Assembly: GCA_026169815.1 (NCBI GenBank)
Contig: JAPFDT010000037.1
Span: 1 to 64,000 of the forward strand
Origin: Pseudogracilibacillus sp.
GTDB lineage: Bacteria > Bacillota > Bacilli > Bacillales > Amphibacillaceae
Direction of reading: 5' to 3'
Length of the DNA: 64,000 nucleotides
Shown: positions 18,913-30,728 of the stretch, piece by piece
How positions within the stretch are numbered: position 1 is the first letter of the stretch
Layout: every line of letters begins with the position of its first letter
The notes under the pieces: model-generated
Database searches by the model: none
What the model was told of the DNA's origin: nothing
The model's input: only the letters and a program-made list of their open reading frames with translations
Program-made: the position numbers and the translations under genes

Positions 18913-19212
18913 TTATGAAACACTTACTTGTTTATTCTCTATTATATTTGTTTCCGACTTCTCATTCATTTCATATGCTGAAATAACAGCTTCTTGAATA
19001 ATTTCACGAGTTTCTGAATTAATCGGGTGAGCAATATCTCTAAACTCACCGTCTGCCGTACGTTTAGATGGCATAGCAACAAACAATCCTTTAGTTCCTT
19101 CAATAATCCGTACATCATGTACAACAAATGAATCATTAATTGTAATTGATGCAATCGCTCTCATTTTACCTTCTACATTAACTCGACGTAGACGAACATC
19201 AGTAATTTGCAA
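18913..19212 (-). CDS. spoVG: SpoVG, septation/sporulation RNA-binding regulator
   Basis: Small regulator, reported as a site-specific nucleic-acid-binding protein; it affects asymmetric septation and cortex formation in Bacillus. Family core: [40 protein letters not shown] and [19 protein letters not shown]. The best start is TTG 19212 (translated MQITDVRL), preceded by AAGGTGGTG and aligned with the B. subtilis MEVTDVRL start; this gives 99 aa. An upstream in-frame stretch has no support. yabJ, normally between purR and spoVG, is absent here. Confidence 0.95.
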   Translation of the reverse strand: MQITDVRLRRVNVEGKMRAIASITINDSFVVHDVRIIEGTKGLFVAMPSKRTADGEFRDIAHPINSETREIIQEAVISAYEMNEKSETNIIENKQVSVS

Positions 19213-19324
19213 GAATTTCACCACCTTTGAAGTAAATAATCCATGTGTTCCATAAAAGCACTTAAATCTATCAAAGTACCTTCTTGAACAACTCCTTATA
19301 TGCATTATTCAACACAAATAAAGA

Positions 19325-19373
19325 AAGTCCTGCTTCATATTTAAAAATAATTTAAATATTTAACAGGACTTTC
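19325..19373 (-). terminator. Hairpin between purR and spoVG
   Basis: AAAGTCCTG...CAGGACTTT with an AT-rich loop, followed by CTTTATTT on the minus strand. It would stop transcription coming through the repeat-filled gap after purR, leaving spoVG to its own promoter. Confidence 0.65.
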
Positions 19374-19383
19374 CTTATATTAA

Positions 19384-19738
19384 TCAGTTTCATAGTTCAT
19401 TTTAGTATCTCAAACACGAACTTTACGGTTGATGGTAGATTCGTTTACTTGCGTTACAGCCGCCTGCCTTTTCAACTCTTAATGCCGGGCCAAAACGGTC
19501 TGCATACATTAATGTAAATTGATTAATTAAACGTTCCGGAAATATACTACGCTTTCCGCGGGCGAGCAGTGAGCCACTTCAGGCTTCGCCTTGCAGGGTC
19601 TCACATAGGCTCTTCTCTTCCCGCAGGAGTCTACGTATATTTCCTCCACTTAATTTTACCTTTTCACTTTCTTATACTCTAAAAATGTTTATAACTAAAT
19701 GTTCGTGTTTTTAATCAAATCATCTATTATAAAATTAA
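19384..19738. repeat. Class C palindromic element with a class B element inserted in its centre
   Basis: Left class C half at 19384-19478 (TCAAACACGAACTTTACGG, GTTTACTTGCGTTACAGCC). Then a class B unit at about 19480-19675 (GGCCAAAACGGTCTGCATAC, TTCCGGAAATATACTACGC, CTTTCCGCGGGCGAGCAG, CAGGCTTCGCCTTGCAG, CCCGCAGGAGTCTACGTA). Then the class C right end (TTTATAACTAAATGTTCGTG). The block fills the place of yabJ between purR and spoVG. Confidence 0.82.
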
Positions 19739-19739
19739 T

Positions 19740-20558
19740 TTATTTATTAAAAAAATTACCTAATGTTACATTAATTTGTTTGTTTTTTACATTCATGTTA
19801 GCTACTTTTACTAATGAAGTATAATTATCAATCATTCTTGCTTCTTCTTGATCGTCTTCGCCTTCAGCAAAAATTCCAACACCGACGACTTTCGCTTTAA
19901 ATTCTTCCAATAAACTAATCATACCTGAGACAGTCCCACCAGCTTTAATGAAGTCATCAATAATACAAACATTCATACCTTCTTCTAAATGTCTTTTTGG
20001 TAGGATCATTGTTTGAATACGGTGCGAACGTCCCGAAACATAGTTAATGCTAACAGACGAACCTTCTGTTACGCGCATATTTCTTCTAATCACTACGACA
20101 GGAACTTGTAAATATTGTGCTACAGCATAAGCGAGAGAAATTCCTTTTGTTTCTACCGTAACAACAGCGTCAATTTTTTCATCATGAAATGCTGTCACAA
20201 ATGCTTTAGCAATTTCCTGAACAACGCTTGGATTACCTAATAAATCACTCATATAGACATAACCACCTGGAAGTACCCGCGATGGATCCTCTAATTGGTT
20301 ACATAAGTCTGTAATTACATCTTTACTTTTCGCTTTATCAAAGTATGGAATATATTGGACTCCTCCAGAAACACCTGCCGTATTGACAATATAACCGATA
20401 CCTTCTTGTTTAAATTGTTTATGAATTATATTAACATCCTCGCTAACAGACGACTTGGATGCATTATACGCTTCTGTAAAGTGAGTTAATTGAGTTAATT
20501 TTCTTGGATGATTAATAAAAAAGTTCGTTAAACTAATTAATCGTTCACTACGCTTCAT
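19740..20558 (-). CDS. purR: Purine operon repressor PurR
   Basis: Represses purine synthesis genes in bacilli and is relieved by PRPP. The N-terminal winged helix (MKRSERLISLTNFFINHPRK, FTEAYNASKSSVSEDVNII) precedes a phosphoribosyltransferase-like domain whose PRPP motif is VCIIDDFIKAGGTVSGMI. The start is ATG 20558, seven bases after AGGGAG. At 272 aa it is a little shorter at the C-terminus than the B. subtilis protein. ispE, usually just before it, is missing. Two PurBox-like sites overlap its own promoter, suggesting autoregulation. Confidence 0.96.
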   Translation of the reverse strand: MKRSERLISLTNFFINHPRKLTQLTHFTEAYNASKSSVSEDVNIIHKQFKQEGIGYIVNTAGVSGGVQYIPYFDKAKSKDVITDLCNQLEDPSRVLPGGYVYMSDLLGNPSVVQEIAKAFVTAFHDEKIDAVVTVETKGISLAYAVAQYLQVPVVVIRRNMRVTEGSSVSINYVSGRSHRIQTMILPKRHLEEGMNVCIIDDFIKAGGTVSGMISLLEEFKAKVVGVGIFAEGEDDQEEARMIDNYTSLVKVANMNVKNKQINVTLGNFFNK

Positions 20559-20571
20559 CATAACACTCCCT

Positions 20572-20623
20572 AAAACCCGAATATTTACCTTATAATATAG
20601 CACTATCGTTCGTGTTTCATCAA
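20572..20623 (-). promoter_or_regulatory. purR promoter with two inverted PurBox-like sites
   Basis: On the minus strand -35 TTGATG (20623-20618), 18 bp spacer, -10 TATATT (20599-20594). Two sites resembling AWWWCCGAACWWT flank and overlap it in opposite orientation: AAAACCCGAATATT on plus (20572-20585) and AAACACGAACGATA on minus (20617-20604). Their cores are about 31 bp apart, close to the known B. subtilis PurBox arrangement. Confidence 0.6.
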
Positions 20624-20671
20624 GTAATACTCATTTTATCCATCATAAACACTTTTTTATTCGGAGTTCAT

Positions 20672-20702
20672 CAAAAAAAAAGACAGGAATAAACCTGTCT
20701 TC
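20672..20702 (-). terminator. Terminator after the UPF0182 gene region
   Basis: Stem AAGACAGG/CCTGTCTT followed by nine T on the minus strand. It lies between the repeat remnant and purR, so it ends transcription arriving from the UPF0182 gene. Confidence 0.85.
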
Positions 20703-20739
20703 ATACAAAAGTTAGACTATAAAGGAAAGATGAACCTCC

Positions 20740-20840
20740 TGCATATGAACATAAAACATCGCAGCCCGAACATATTCCGCATTCCCTAGGTGAGTAGCGA
20801 ACTTCCCACTGAAGTCTCCATATGTTCAGGCTACTTTATA
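20740..20840. repeat. Decayed palindromic intergenic element
   Basis: Arms AGCCCGAACATAT and ATATGTTCAGGCT pair with one mismatch. The inside is reduced to CCGCATTCCCTAGGTGAG and TTCCCACTGAAGTCTCC, degraded versions of the shared core. Nothing else is seen in the 20703-20919 gap. Confidence 0.6.
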
Positions 20841-20919
20841 TGACGTTTTTAAATTATCTTGTATTAATAAGCAATCACTACTGAATCAATTTCATAAAAG
20901 GATTATGAAATTTACTCTG

Positions 20920-23715
20920 TTATTTAAATTTGCTTAATTCTGCTTCAAGTTCTTCTAGAATCGCTCCAGCTTTTGCAAAGTCTCCTTCTGACAATGCGTC
21001 TTGATATGCTTCAAACAGCTCTCCTGCCTGTTGAATAGATTCTTCAGCATTCAACATTGGTGGCTCTTCTACTTGTTCCTCATCTTGTTCTGTTCCTTCT
21101 TCGTCCGTTGCCGCTTCGTCTTTTTCTTCATCATCTTTGTCTTTCTCATCATCTTTTGGCTTTTCAGCAGTTGGATCTGTAAAGGTTAAAATCTTCTCCA
21201 ACGCTTTATCAAACGATTCTTCCATTACGATATGATCTTCATACGCCATAATAACTTGTTTCACTTCTGGCAACGATGTTTCGTTCGAAGATTCAATATA
21301 AACAGGCTCTACATATAATACAGTATCTTCAATCGGAATAACGAGTAAGTTACCTCTAATAACTTCTGAACCACCTTGTGACCATAAGTTTAATTGTTGT
21401 GAGATGACACTATCTTGGTTAATCCGGTTTTCGATTTGCTGTGGCCCGTAGATATTTTTCTGTTTCGGGAAACGATAGACAAACAGTTCACCATAGTGAT
21501 CGCCATCATTTCGTACACCCATCCAAGAAATCATATTTTGCCTTTTCTTCGGAGTGTAAGGTGTCATTAAAATAAATTCTTCTTTATCGTTTTCCGGTAA
21601 TTTCATCGTAATATAGTAAGGATCCATTTCAATATCTTGATTGAAATATTTTTCTGTCGGGAACTCCCAGAAGTCTTCTCGGTTATAAAACACTTCTAAG
21701 TTAGACATATGATAAGTTCCGTACATTGATGTTTGAATTTTAAATAAATCGACCGGGTAACGGAAATGCTCTTGCACATCTTCTGGTATTTCATCCGTAA
21801 ATAAAGTCGGGAACATATTTTGATATGTTTTTACTAATGGATCTTCTTCATCGACAACGTAAAAGTCTACTTCCCCTGTATAAGCATCTACAACAACTTT
21901 AACAGAGTTTCTAATGTAGTTATTATTTCCTTTATACGCTTCAGAATAAGGGTGTCCTTCCGCTGTCACATAAGCATCAATCATCCATGCTAACGTACCA
22001 TCGTCACGCACGAAAATATATGGATCGTCATCATATGTGAAGAATGGTGCTATTTCACGGATTCGATCATTAATATTTCTCGTTTGTAAGAGCTGACTTT
22101 CATCTGTTAATTGATCAGATACAAACATTCTTGCAGACGCTTCTTTCACCGCAAATAAAAATTTGTTCAATCCTTGTAGTGGAATACCACTTTTTCCTTC
22201 ATAACGATTTGTCGCATTATCATCGCCTGTCGGATAGTCAAATTCATCTACTTTGGAGTTAACAATAACGTTCGGATAATCTTCTTCACCAAAATATATT
22301 TGTGGACGTTCTACATCTAATACACCTTCTACAGGAATATTATTTAACATATATTCAGGCTGACCTTGTTTAGTCACTTTGTTCACATGACTCATCGCAA
22401 TTCCATAACCATGCGTGTAGCGTAAGTTTTTGTTTACCCATGTTTGGGCTTGTTCTGGTAAATCATTTGTACTTAATTCACGTGCACCAATGAACACTTG
22501 TTCATATTCACCATCAATTTCATAACGATCAATATCCATATCATTGAACTGATAGTACGTTCTAAACGTCTGTAACTGATTGTAAATATCTAACAAAGGA
22601 CGTGAATCATTTAAACGCACGTTACTTAATGTTAGCTCATTCCGCTCTAACATATCTTCACTTAACGTAGCATCACCAGGATTCTCCTTTACATCTATTG
22701 AATCTAAATCATAAGCAACCCGTGTAAAATCTAAATTATGCTGTAAAAAGGGCTCTTCTTTAGAAAATTCATTCGGTGATACAATAAAGTTTTGTACTAC
22801 GATGCTTCCTACTTGGAATAACACGAGCATAACAATATAAATTGATAATGGTTTAATGCTCGATTGAATATTACCTCGAAAGAGTGACACGACAATCCAA
22901 GCTGTCATAGCTAACACGACAACAGCGAGCACATATGCTTTCGGTAAGTTCACTATTTTATCTGTATAACTTAATCCATGTACAACACTCTTTTGGAATA
23001 AATTCACTTGATTGGATAACAGTGTATTGTAACGGCCTAAAAAGTGGATTGCCGCTAAAACAATACCTAGTAATCCAAATGTCGTTGCTAAATGAATTTG
23101 TGCATGACGACTAATTCGATACATATTAAAAACAGAATATGCTCCGATTTGAATGAGCAAAAATAGGAAAAGTAAATTCAATAATGTATATAGAATAAAT
23201 TGAATAAACGGTAGCTCGAAAATATAAAACGATACGTCCATGTTAAAGAACGGATCGGTTACACCAAATGTTGTATGGTGAATAAACTTCAATGCCTTTT
23301 CCCAGCCTATCCCTTCGACAATTAGGCTTCCTGTAATTCCTATAATGATAGAAGCAAGTGTCATTAGTGCATAAGCATAGCGCCCATTCGAAATCACGGT
23401 CGGCAATTGCACGTCATTAAATTGTTTCGTATAACTTAAACGGATCCAGTAAAACGTAAGAAAAGATAAGACAAAAAATAAAATAAATCCTGATACACCT
23501 AAAGTAACTTTACTATATAAAATTGTCGTATAGACATCGCTAAAGTTTAATGTATCCATCCAAATATATTTTGTCGCTATTTCAAAACCAAATGTTCCTA
23601 TAACTAAAATGAGTACAAGAATAATGATAAGCGAAGAAAAACGCTTACCAAATTGTAACATTTGCTCTAACGCTTTATCTGAAATGAACTTTTTATTATT
23701 ATCATTATTATCCAT
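20920..23715 (-). CDS. UPF0182 family large membrane protein
   Basis: A 931 aa protein of the UPF0182 (COG1615) family, function not established. The first 310 residues hold about seven membrane segments; the rest is a large, probably extracytoplasmic domain, ending in a very acidic linker (about residues 845-885, runs of Asp, Glu and Lys) and a helical tail. The start ATG 23715 follows AGGAGGGGAAATAAAATCG. It takes the position held by ispE in B. subtilis, between sspF and purR, on the same strand. Base use is like its neighbours. No catalytic motif can be named. Confidence 0.88.
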   Translation of the reverse strand: MDNNDNNKKFISDKALEQMLQFGKRFSSLIIILVLILVIGTFGFEIATKYIWMDTLNFSDVYTTILYSKVTLGVSGFILFFVLSFLTFYWIRLSYTKQFNDVQLPTVISNGRYAYALMTLASIIIGITGSLIVEGIGWEKALKFIHHTTFGVTDPFFNMDVSFYIFELPFIQFILYTLLNLLFLFLLIQIGAYSVFNMYRISRHAQIHLATTFGLLGIVLAAIHFLGRYNTLLSNQVNLFQKSVVHGLSYTDKIVNLPKAYVLAVVVLAMTAWIVVSLFRGNIQSSIKPLSIYIVMLVLFQVGSIVVQNFIVSPNEFSKEEPFLQHNLDFTRVAYDLDSIDVKENPGDATLSEDMLERNELTLSNVRLNDSRPLLDIYNQLQTFRTYYQFNDMDIDRYEIDGEYEQVFIGARELSTNDLPEQAQTWVNKNLRYTHGYGIAMSHVNKVTKQGQPEYMLNNIPVEGVLDVERPQIYFGEEDYPNVIVNSKVDEFDYPTGDDNATNRYEGKSGIPLQGLNKFLFAVKEASARMFVSDQLTDESQLLQTRNINDRIREIAPFFTYDDDPYIFVRDDGTLAWMIDAYVTAEGHPYSEAYKGNNNYIRNSVKVVVDAYTGEVDFYVVDEEDPLVKTYQNMFPTLFTDEIPEDVQEHFRYPVDLFKIQTSMYGTYHMSNLEVFYNREDFWEFPTEKYFNQDIEMDPYYITMKLPENDKEEFILMTPYTPKKRQNMISWMGVRNDGDHYGELFVYRFPKQKNIYGPQQIENRINQDSVISQQLNLWSQGGSEVIRGNLLVIPIEDTVLYVEPVYIESSNETSLPEVKQVIMAYEDHIVMEESFDKALEKILTFTDPTAEKPKDDEKDKDDEEKDEAATDEEGTEQDEEQVEEPPMLNAEESIQQAGELFEAYQDALSEGDFAKAGAILEELEAELSKFK

Positions 23716-23792
23716 CGATTTTATTTCCCCTCCTGTCCTTTCATAATAACAGAACAAGGGCTAACATTTCATTATTTAATGTTTATTTTATT

Positions 23793-23826
23793 AAAAAAGA
23801 CAAACCCGATTAGGATTTGTCTTTTC
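23793..23826 (-). terminator. Terminator overlapping the end of sspF
   Basis: GACAAATCCTAATCGGGTTTGTCTTTTTT on the minus strand, given in two parts: stem GACAAA/TTTGTC with a loop that includes the sspF stop codon, followed by six T. Confidence 0.8.
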
Positions 23827-23992
23827 CACGCATATTCTCTTCGGCCATCTCAATTGCTCGTTTTACCATATTTCCTGCATCTCGGGACTTGATTCCGCCC
23901 CAACCTTCTTTTTGCACTGTATCGTAAAACCCTAATTCTTTGGCAATCTCTTCCTTCAACTGTTCGGACATCATACTACGTTTCCTAACCAT
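23810..23992 (-). CDS. sspF: Small acid-soluble spore protein, alpha/beta type (SspF)
   Basis: 60 aa DNA-binding spore protein that coats and protects forespore DNA and feeds amino acids to germination after GPR cleavage. Family signatures are [20 protein letters not shown], with the GPR cleavage region, and [22 protein letters not shown] 23992 ([11 protein letters not shown]) follows AGGGAGATATTCTTTC and gives the usual length; the longer open frame is not credible. It lies between veg and the UPF0182 gene, near the B. subtilis position. Confidence 0.95.
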   Translation of the reverse strand: MVRKRSMMSEQLKEEIAKELGFYDTVQKEGWGGIKSRDAGNMVKRAIEMAEENMRGKDKS

Positions 23993-24104
23993 GAAAGAAT
24001 ATCTCCCTTCTATTTGAGAACGATGCGATATCATTATTATATGAAAAAAAGCCGTATTCAAACGAGTGAAAATATAGAAAGTACACCTTACTTTTCCTAT
24101 GTAT

Positions 24105-24150
24105 AATTAAAAGGCTACACAAGATTCATTTCTTGTGTAGCCTTTTAATT
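24105..24150. terminator. Perfect bidirectional terminator after veg
   Basis: A 46-base perfect inverted repeat: AATTAAAAGGCTACACAAGA at the left, with its complement TCTTGTGTAGCCTTTTAATT at the right, separated by six bases. T-rich ends on both strands. Confidence 0.92.
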
Positions 24151-24192
24151 CACTTATTATTATTCAATAAATAAAAGTAGCATACATTGCCA

Positions 24193-24450
24193 CTACTCAA
24201 GCACTGCTTCACTTCGCTCTTCATCGAAGTTAATTTCTACAGCTTCTGTTAGAACGTCTGCATAACTGTACGACACTCTTTCAAAAGCATTTTCATCTTG
24301 GTCTAACTCTACAACAAAAACAGAAGGATATATTTCTGATAAAACTCCTGATCGAATAACTGTCTTTCTTCGACCACCGTTTGCTGTTAACTTCAAACGT
24401 TTACCAATCTGACCTTCAAGGCCTTTCTTTATTTCCATTAATGTTTTCAC
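24193..24450 (-). CDS. veg: Veg protein, biofilm-associated small protein
   Basis: An 85 aa DUF1021/Veg protein. In B. subtilis Veg is abundant and promotes biofilm formation by antagonising the repressor SinR. The conserved core is [40 protein letters not shown] and [13 protein letters not shown]. The start is GTG 24450 after GGTGGAG. A perfect consensus sigma-A promoter lies 25 bp upstream and a perfect terminator downstream, so it is a strong stand-alone unit. yabG, which separates veg from ksgA in B. subtilis, is absent. Confidence 0.95.
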   Translation of the reverse strand: MKTLMEIKKGLEGQIGKRLKLTANGGRRKTVIRSGVLSEIYPSVFVVELDQDENAFERVSYSYADVLTEAVEINFDEERSEAVLE

Positions 24451-24474
24451 TTAGACTCCACCTCACTGTATCCT

Positions 24475-24503
24475 ATTATAGTACAGCCTTCCTTTTATGT
24501 CAA
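24475..24503 (-). promoter_or_regulatory. Consensus sigma-A promoter of veg
   Basis: On the minus strand TTGACA (24503-24498), exactly 17 bp, TATAAT (24480-24475). Both boxes are perfect. An AT-rich upstream stretch (ATATATGTTTTATT) could serve as an UP element. The B. subtilis veg promoter is also one of the strongest known. Confidence 0.92.
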
Positions 24504-24616
24504 ATAAAACATATATTATAACAAGATGGATATGAAAAAGCAACCAGTTAACTCCTTTTTTTATGAGTATTTAATCACAGTATATCGCTTTGTTTAATAT
24601 AATTTTATTGATCAAC

Positions 24617-26048
<1,432 letters not shown>

Positions 26049-26253
26049 CTGAAACAGTCCTCACTTATTATTCTATCCATCGTTCATTATCAGTCGGCGT
26101 CCTTTGTTTACTAGTATAACGTATTTTAGATATTCATACCTTATCAAGCGTATAATTTCATGATAAGTAAAATTTCAAAAGCTTCAACTATGTGGAACCA
26201 TCTTTACATGCTTCGAGCGGTTTCACATTAAGTTGGAGCGATTCATATCATAT

Positions 26254-26293
26254 AAAAATGCCCTTGCCTTATGAATAAGACAAGAGCATTTTA
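26254..26293 (-). terminator. Terminator of yabE
   Basis: Imperfect stem AAAATGCcCTTGcCTTAT/ATAAGaCAAGaGCATTTT with a T-rich end on both strands, eight bases past the yabE stop. Confidence 0.85.
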
Positions 26294-26301
26294 TTTATTG
26301 A

Positions 26302-27531
26302 TTAATTTAATATTTTTACCTTTACTGTTCTGCGACCCCATTCACTTGCAGCTTGTGCTTCTGATGGGTAAAGAACGTCAATGATGTTTCCTTTGATTGC
26401 TCCACCAGTATCTCCTGCAATTGCTTCCCCGTAACCTTCAACCCACACCTTTGAACCTAGTGGGATAACGCTCGGATCAACTGCAATTACTTTTGCAGAG
26501 CCATCTTTTAAATTCATACCTGTTGCTGAAATTCCAGAACAACCAGCACAGTCAGGTCCATATGCTGTAGCTTCCATCGTCATTTCTTTTCCACCAGATG
26601 GTGCTGCTGATGATTCAGATGATGATGATTCATTCGTTGAAGTAGGTGTTGCTTTTACTTCTTGTTTCTTTTCTTTCGTGCCTACTTTAACTACTTTGTT
26701 TTGTGCCTCTTCTACGACCTTCTCATCAATCATTTCACGGTCGCTTTCTTCGCCGTTTTCATACGTTACTTTATAAGTTTTAACGACAGTTCCTTCTTTA
26801 CCTTCTGTTTCTGTTTTTGTTTTACCTTTATCTAATGAAGAATCTTCTTTTTCTTCTGTTTCAAATGAAATACTTTCTTCTTCTTTCACTTCATCTTTTT
26901 TTACTTTAGTAATCGTAATTTCCATGTCTTCTTTTACTTTTTTCTTTAAACCAGGCTTCACTTTGTCTTTCTTCTTATAAGAAATATCATTATCTTTTAA
27001 TAGCTCTTTCACTGTTCCGCCTGTTGTCCATACTTTCTCTTCATCTTCTTTACCGTCTTTAACTACTACTGGAAATGCTTGTTCCACTTCTATTTCTATA
27101 TTATCGCGTAAAATTTCAACTTTGTTGTGAGAAATTTCATCGTGTTTTGAAAAAGTTAAATCTTCCTCTTGGAAAAACTCACCAACTGTTGTTGCTGTTG
27201 TATGATGTTCCTCCGTGTCACCATCAATAGTTAACAGGACTTTATTAGCTGTATCTAATTCGATTGTCATCCCATCTTCTATCTCAGTGCTTTCACCATG
27301 CGACAACTCATCATGCTTTCCAACTTCGATACCTTGGTCGTCTAAGAATTCGCCAACTGTATCTGTTGTTGTTTTCACTGTTTGTTCTTCACCATCTGCT
27401 GCGAAAACAACCTCCGCCTTCATGCCGTCAAAAACCGCCCATGTTGAAAAAAGAGTGACCATTATGACTGACACTACTGAATAAAGTGATTTTGCTTTCG
27501 TAGCCATAAATGGTCTTAATATTTTTTGCAT
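26302..27531 (-). CDS. yabE: Secreted cell-wall-active protein YabE (DUF348-G5-3D)
   Basis: Exported protein of 409 aa related to resuscitation-promoting factors. A membrane/signal segment lies at about residues 14-42 (SLYSVVSVIMVTLFSTWAVF). It is followed by three DUF348 repeats (TTTDTVGEFLDDQGIEVGKH, TTATTVGEFFQEEDLTFSKH, TTGGTVKELLKDNDISYKKK), a G5 domain (about 205-285), a Ser-rich linker and a C-terminal 3D domain with the acidic residues of AGDTGG and NIIDV. The 3D fold resembles lytic transglycosylases, so peptidoglycan cleavage is likely. Two Cys (CAGC) sit in the 3D domain. Confidence 0.93.
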   Translation of the reverse strand: MQKILRPFMATKAKSLYSVVSVIMVTLFSTWAVFDGMKAEVVFAADGEEQTVKTTTDTVGEFLDDQGIEVGKHDELSHGESTEIEDGMTIELDTANKVLLTIDGDTEEHHTTATTVGEFFQEEDLTFSKHDEISHNKVEILRDNIEIEVEQAFPVVVKDGKEDEEKVWTTGGTVKELLKDNDISYKKKDKVKPGLKKKVKEDMEITITKVKKDEVKEEESISFETEEKEDSSLDKGKTKTETEGKEGTVVKTYKVTYENGEESDREMIDEKVVEEAQNKVVKVGTKEKKQEVKATPTSTNESSSSESSAAPSGGKEMTMEATAYGPDCAGCSGISATGMNLKDGSAKVIAVDPSVIPLGSKVWVEGYGEAIAGDTGGAIKGNIIDVLYPSEAQAASEWGRRTVKVKILN

Positions 27532-27762
27532 TTGTATAGCCTCCTCGAATACGATACCAATTATAGAGAGTATTAATTTTTAAGTCAAAATCAGTTCGAT
27601 TACGAATACTTTACAAAACGGTTACACGTCGTTTTAATTTTCAGAATACTAAATTCCCCCTTCTGCCATCATTGATATGACAACAATTCTACTAGTATTC
27701 TTGTAATCTAGTTTTTTAAAAAACCATAAATAATCCGTGAAAAGTTTCGTAAAAATAGAAAA

Positions 27763-27788
27763 AACAGCCTAGCGAAAGCTAAACTGTT
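27763..27788 (-). terminator. Terminator of tatD
   Basis: AACAG...TAGC-GAAA-GCTA...CTGTT, followed by TTTTTTC on the minus strand. It separates tatD from yabE. Confidence 0.85.
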
Positions 27789-27809
27789 CTTAGTATAGGC
27801 GATTTTCCT

Positions 27810-28577
27810 TTATTTTATACGGTAAACATCACAAGCATTTCTCATCGTAATCTCGCAAACTTCTTCATATGTCATTTCTCTTAGTGTAGCAATTTCTTCA
27901 GCGACTAGTTTCACATAAGCTGGTTCATTTCTTTTTCCACGATATGGATGTGGGGCTAAATACGGTGCATCTGTTTCAATTAACAAACGATCTAATGGAA
28001 TAATTTTGGCAATTTCTTTTGGCTCTTGCGCATTTTTAAATGTAACAGGCCCTGCTAATGAAATATAAAAGTTCATCTCTAAACAAGCTTCTACTTCAGC
28101 AACTGTCGCACTATAACAATGCATAATCCCGCCAACTTCAGATGCCTCTTCCTCTTGTAAAATACGAATCACATCATCTGTTGCCTTTCGATTATGGATA
28201 ATAATTGGCATATCGAGTTCTTTAGCTAAACGAATTTGTTTACGAAACACTTCTTCCTGTTTAGCTTTAGGTGACGTATCCCAATGATAATCTAATCCCA
28301 TTTCGCCAATGGCAACGACTTTTGGATGGTCTGATAAAGATTTTATCCAGTCTAAATGTTTATCTTCATAATTAATCGCACTGACTGGATGCCAACCAAC
28401 TGCTGCATAAATATGGTCGTATGTTTCAGCTAATTCCATCGCAAGCGGTATTGTCTCCTCATCAAAGCCAACTACAACCATTTTACTTACACCAGCTTCT
28501 TCCGCTCGTTTAATCACTTCATCACGATCTTCTGCAAATTGTCTCGCATTTAAATGTACGTGTGTATCAAATAACAT
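27810..28577 (-). CDS. yabD: TatD family metal-dependent hydrolase (YabD)
   Basis: TIM-barrel metallohydrolase of 255 aa; TatD homologues are DNases acting on 3' ends, also reported in proofreading of D-aminoacyl-tRNA. Metal ligands are visible in MLFDTHVHLNARQF (HxH), AIGEMGLDYHWD (Glu), IIIHNRKATDDVI (His), GIMHCYSAT (His) and LIETDAPYLAP (Asp). It follows metS with a strong terminator between, so it has its own promoter or depends on read-through. Position matches B. subtilis. Confidence 0.95.
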   Translation of the reverse strand: MLFDTHVHLNARQFAEDRDEVIKRAEEAGVSKMVVVGFDEETIPLAMELAETYDHIYAAVGWHPVSAINYEDKHLDWIKSLSDHPKVVAIGEMGLDYHWDTSPKAKQEEVFRKQIRLAKELDMPIIIHNRKATDDVIRILQEEEASEVGGIMHCYSATVAEVEACLEMNFYISLAGPVTFKNAQEPKEIAKIIPLDRLLIETDAPYLAPHPYRGKRNEPAYVKLVAEEIATLREMTYEEVCEITMRNACDVYRIK

Positions 28578-28592
28578 GCTTTTTCCTCCTTA

Positions 28593-28636
28593 AAAAGAAG
28601 ACAAGGTCTGACTCCAAACGAGTTTGACCTTGTCTT
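28593..28636 (-). terminator. Terminator of metS
   Basis: Stem AAGACAAGGTC/GACCTTGTCTT with a 17-base loop and CTTTTT after it on the minus strand, eight bases past the metS stop. Confidence 0.88.
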
Positions 28637-28643
28637 TACTGTT

Positions 28644-30611
<1,968 letters not shown>

Positions 30612-30728
30612 TCATAATAGCAATGTGAAACTTTATTATTTCTATTGTAACGACTTTTCTTAACCTTTTCCAACTTGACAGTATGATACATGAGAAACTT
30701 TGTTGCTATTTATTGTAATTTGTTACCT

